Origin: Betaproteobacteria bacterium
Lineage (GTDB): Bacteria; Pseudomonadota; Gammaproteobacteria; Burkholderiales; SG8-39
DNA: 8,285 nt
Reading direction: 5' to 3'
Assembly: GCA_019245555.1 (NCBI GenBank)
Contig: JAFARH010000450.1
Coordinates: 1-8,285 of the forward strand
Shown: positions 6,516 through 8,285 of the stretch, piece after piece
Numbering within the stretch: position 1 is the stretch's first letter
Layout of the letters: each line of letters begins with the position of its first letter
Notes under the pieces: model-generated
What the model was told of the DNA's origin: nothing
Databases searched by the model: none
The model's input: only the letters and a program-made list of their open reading frames with translations
Translations under genes and position numbers: made by a program

Positions 6516-8285
6516 GCGAGCCTCTCTTCCGTGTGCTTGGTCACTGGAGCGCGGTACTGGCGGTGCCAGATCTCGAGCGTGAGGAGCGTCCAGAGGAGCT
6601 TGTCGTGCGTCTGCACGCCCTGCGTGTGCTCGTCCAGCACCCGGTCGAGCACGGCGCTGTCGTAATAGGCTCGCGTCAGCGAGTCGGACGAGCGCAGGTG
6701 GTCGTAGAGATAGTCGCGCAGCCCGCCGGTGAACCAATCGGTGACCGGCACGGTGAAGCCGACTTTCTTGCGCTCGGGGATCTCGCGCGGCAGGAGCGAC
6801 CACGCGACCTCGCGCAGCACGCGCTTGCGGCGCAGCTCATCGACGCGCCAGTGGTCGGGGAGCGACGAGGCGAACTCGGCCAGCTTGTGGTCGAGGAAGG
6901 GCACGCGCGCCTCGATCGACGCGGCCATCGTCATGCGGTCGCCGCGCTCGAGCAGGTTGTCGGGCAGCCAGCTCGTCTGGTCGAAATACAGGATGCGACG
7001 GAGCGGGCCCGCATCGGGATGCGCGTCGAACGGCGGCAGGTCGTCGCGCGCCTCGTGCTCGTGCACCCGCAGGCGCGAAAGCTGGCGACGCTGGTGGAAG
7101 TCGAGCGCGCCGAACCAGCGCACATAGCGCTCGTGCCAGTCCTCGCAGTTCAGGCTCGCCATCGCGATCTTGAGGTTGCGGAAACGGAACGGCAGCGCCT
7201 GCACGAGCGGCGCGGCCATCTGCCGGAGCGAGCGCGGCAAGGTCCAGTACATCCACGCGAGACACTCGGCGACGTGCTTGCGGTAGCCGCCGAGGATCTC
7301 GTCCGAGCCCTCGCCGGTGAGCACCATCTTCACCGTGCGCCGGGCCTCGCGCGCGAGCATGAAGATCGCGATATCGGAGGGCTCGGATACCGGCGCGTCG
7401 CGCGCCGCGACGAGCGCCGGCAGGTTGTCCATGAAGTCGCGCGGCGTCACCACCATCTCGTGGTGCTCGGTGCCGAACTCGCGCGCGACGAGTGCCGCAT
7501 GCGAGAGCTCAGTATGCCGGTCGCCGGCGAAGCCGACGGAGAACGTTTTCACCTTCGGCGAGTAGCGCGTCATCAGCGCGACGATCACGCTCGAGTCGAG
7601 GCCGCCGGAGAGAAAAGCGCCGAAGGGCGCGTCGCTCACCATCTGCAGCTCGACCGCTTCGCCGAGCGCGCCGAGGAAGGCGCGCGGCACGTCCTTGTTG
7701 CGGATCTGGGCACCGCCTGTTCCACTATGTGGCCGCGGGAACTTGTCCGGCGGCGTCCAGTAGCGCATCTCCTGGAGATGGCCGGCGTGCCAGACCGCGG
7801 CCGTGGCGGGCGGCAGCTTGCGGATCGCGGAGAGTAAGGTCCGCGGCCCGGGCACATAGCGATAGGCGAGGTAGTCCCAGACTGCGGAAAGGTCCACTTC
7901 ATGGGATACCTGCGGCAGGGCGAGCAGCGCCTTTATTTCGGAGGCGAAATGGAGCGCGCCATTCGCTTCGTGGATGTAGAGCGGCTTTTCGCCGAAGCGG
8001 TCGCGCGCGAGGAAGAGCCGCTCGGCGGTCGCGTCCCAGACTGCGAAGGCGAACTGGCCGCGCAGGCGATGCACGCACTGCGTGCCCCATTGCTGGTACG
8101 AGCGCAGCAGCACCTCGGTGTCGGAGTCGCGCTCGAAGCGGTGGCCGTGCGTCTCGAGCTCCGCGCGCAGCTCGCGGAAGTTGTAGATCTCGCCGTTGAA
8201 GCTGAGCGCGAGGCCCGCGGCGTCGTCGCACATCGGCTGGCGCGAGCCGTTCGGGTCGATGATGGCGAGGCGCCGGTGGCCGAGC
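6503..8285 (-). CDS. asnB: Asparagine-synthase-type amidotransferase, canonical copy (5' partial)
   Basis: 593 residues are visible. The frame stays open past ATG 8233 to the right edge and encodes the conserved GHRRLAIID...QPM segment there, so that ATG is internal. Roughly 50 residues with the Cys nucleophile lie outside the window. Conserved glutaminase features are intact: RRLAIID, FNGEIYNF (oxyanion Asn, about 8197), SDTEVLL, ARDRFGEKPLY. The synthetase domain has the ATP loop LSGGLDSS (about 7590-7612), TGEGSDEILGGYRKH (about 7276-7320, with the Glu described as general base in E. coli AsnB), and VPFLDHKLAEF. The inferred full length, about 640, suits the long AsnB type found in polysaccharide clusters. 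Reaction: glutamine- and ATP-dependent amidation of a carboxylate, either aspartate or a sugar uronate. It is first of the three visible - strand genes, and its TAG stop lies within the next gene. Confident for the family; the substrate is unresolved. Confidence 0.92.
   Translation of the reverse strand, partial: LGHRRLAIIDPNGSRQPMCDDAAGLALSFNGEIYNFRELRAELETHGHRFERDSDTEVLLRSYQQWGTQCVHRLRGQFAFAVWDATAERLFLARDRFGEKPLYIHEANGALHFASEIKALLALPQVSHEVDLSAVWDYLAYRYVPGPRTLLSAIRKLPPATAAVWHAGHLQEMRYWTPPDKFPRPHSGTGGAQIRNKDVPRAFLGALGEAVELQMVSDAPFGAFLSGGLDSSVIVALMTRYSPKVKTFSVGFAGDRHTELSHAALVAREFGTEHHEMVVTPRDFMDNLPALVAARDAPVSEPSDIAIFMLAREARRTVKMVLTGEGSDEILGGYRKHVAECLAWMYWTLPRSLRQMAAPLVQALPFRFRNLKIAMASLNCEDWHERYVRWFGALDFHQRRQLSRLRVHEHEARDDLPPFDAHPDAGPLRRILYFDQTSWLPDNLLERGDRMTMAASIEARVPFLDHKLAEFASSLPDHWRVDELRRKRVLREVAWSLLPREIPERKKVGFTVPVTDWFTGGLRDYLYDHLRSSDSLTRAYYDSAVLDRVLDEHTQGVQTHDKLLWTLLTLEIWHRQYRAPVTKHTEERLACAA
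6521..6530 (-). promoter_or_regulatory. Ribosome binding site for the asnB-type gene starting at 6515
   Basis: On the - strand the purine run GGAAGAGAGG (6530-6521) ends five bases before ATG 6515. It lies within the last codons of the upstream paralogue, so translation of the two genes is probably coupled. It decides the MCGLAG start against longer in-frame openings reaching to 6803. Confidence 0.7.

Noticed and set aside
6516..6803. Upstream extension of the second amidotransferase gene
   Set aside because: The added residues are the wrong-frame reading of the upstream paralogue. Class II amidotransferases need Cys directly after the initiator Met, as in MCGLAG at 6515.
5431..7303. Near-identical 23-base blocks (5431-5453 and 7281-7303) as a mobile-element direct repeat
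   Set aside because: Both encode the conserved DEILGGYR motif of the paralogous amidotransferases, so shared ancestry explains them.
6491..7837. Long open frame on the + strand opposite the amidotransferase gene (448 codons)
   Set aside because: It lies fully antisense to a gene with clear AsnB motifs. Its product is rich in Arg, Ala, Glu and Val with no recognisable domain, as expected of a shadow frame in GC-rich DNA.

Overview
The window is high-GC, gene-dense DNA with no tRNA, rRNA, mobile element or CRISPR array that I can see. The proteins look proteobacterial (CheB/CheR-type modification enzymes, and polysaccharide-cluster amidotransferases with a heparinase-family lyase). I cannot name a genus. 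Five protein genes fill almost all of it. Two of them run off the window edges, and no gap exceeds about 45 bases.

Left part, + strand (1-2902): a CheR-type methyltransferase fused to PAS - coiled coil - PAS, cut at its 5' end by the window edge. It is followed after 43 bases by a CheB-type methylesterase that has no receiver domain but carries a C-terminal Cys/His (probable zinc-ribbon) extension. Together they look like a sensory methylation/demethylation pair outside a classical chemotaxis operon: no receptor, CheA, CheW or CheY gene is visible.

Right part, - strand (8285 down to 2899): two tandem asparagine-synthase-type amidotransferases, then a heparinase II/III-family protein, transcribed in that order. 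The two amidotransferases overlap by 13 bp. The lyase probably starts inside the second one. This resembles part of an exopolysaccharide or O-antigen cluster in which uronic acids are amidated and a uronate lyase trims or recycles the polymer; that role is inferred from the families, not shown here. The second amidotransferase (4854-6515) diverges from its neighbour: a shortened and altered glutaminase region with Asp at the usual oxyanion-hole Asn, about 55 residues missing from the synthetase domain, and a different active-site signature.

The two gene sets converge, and their stop codons overlap in one CTAG palindrome at 2899-2902. There is therefore no intergenic terminator between them.
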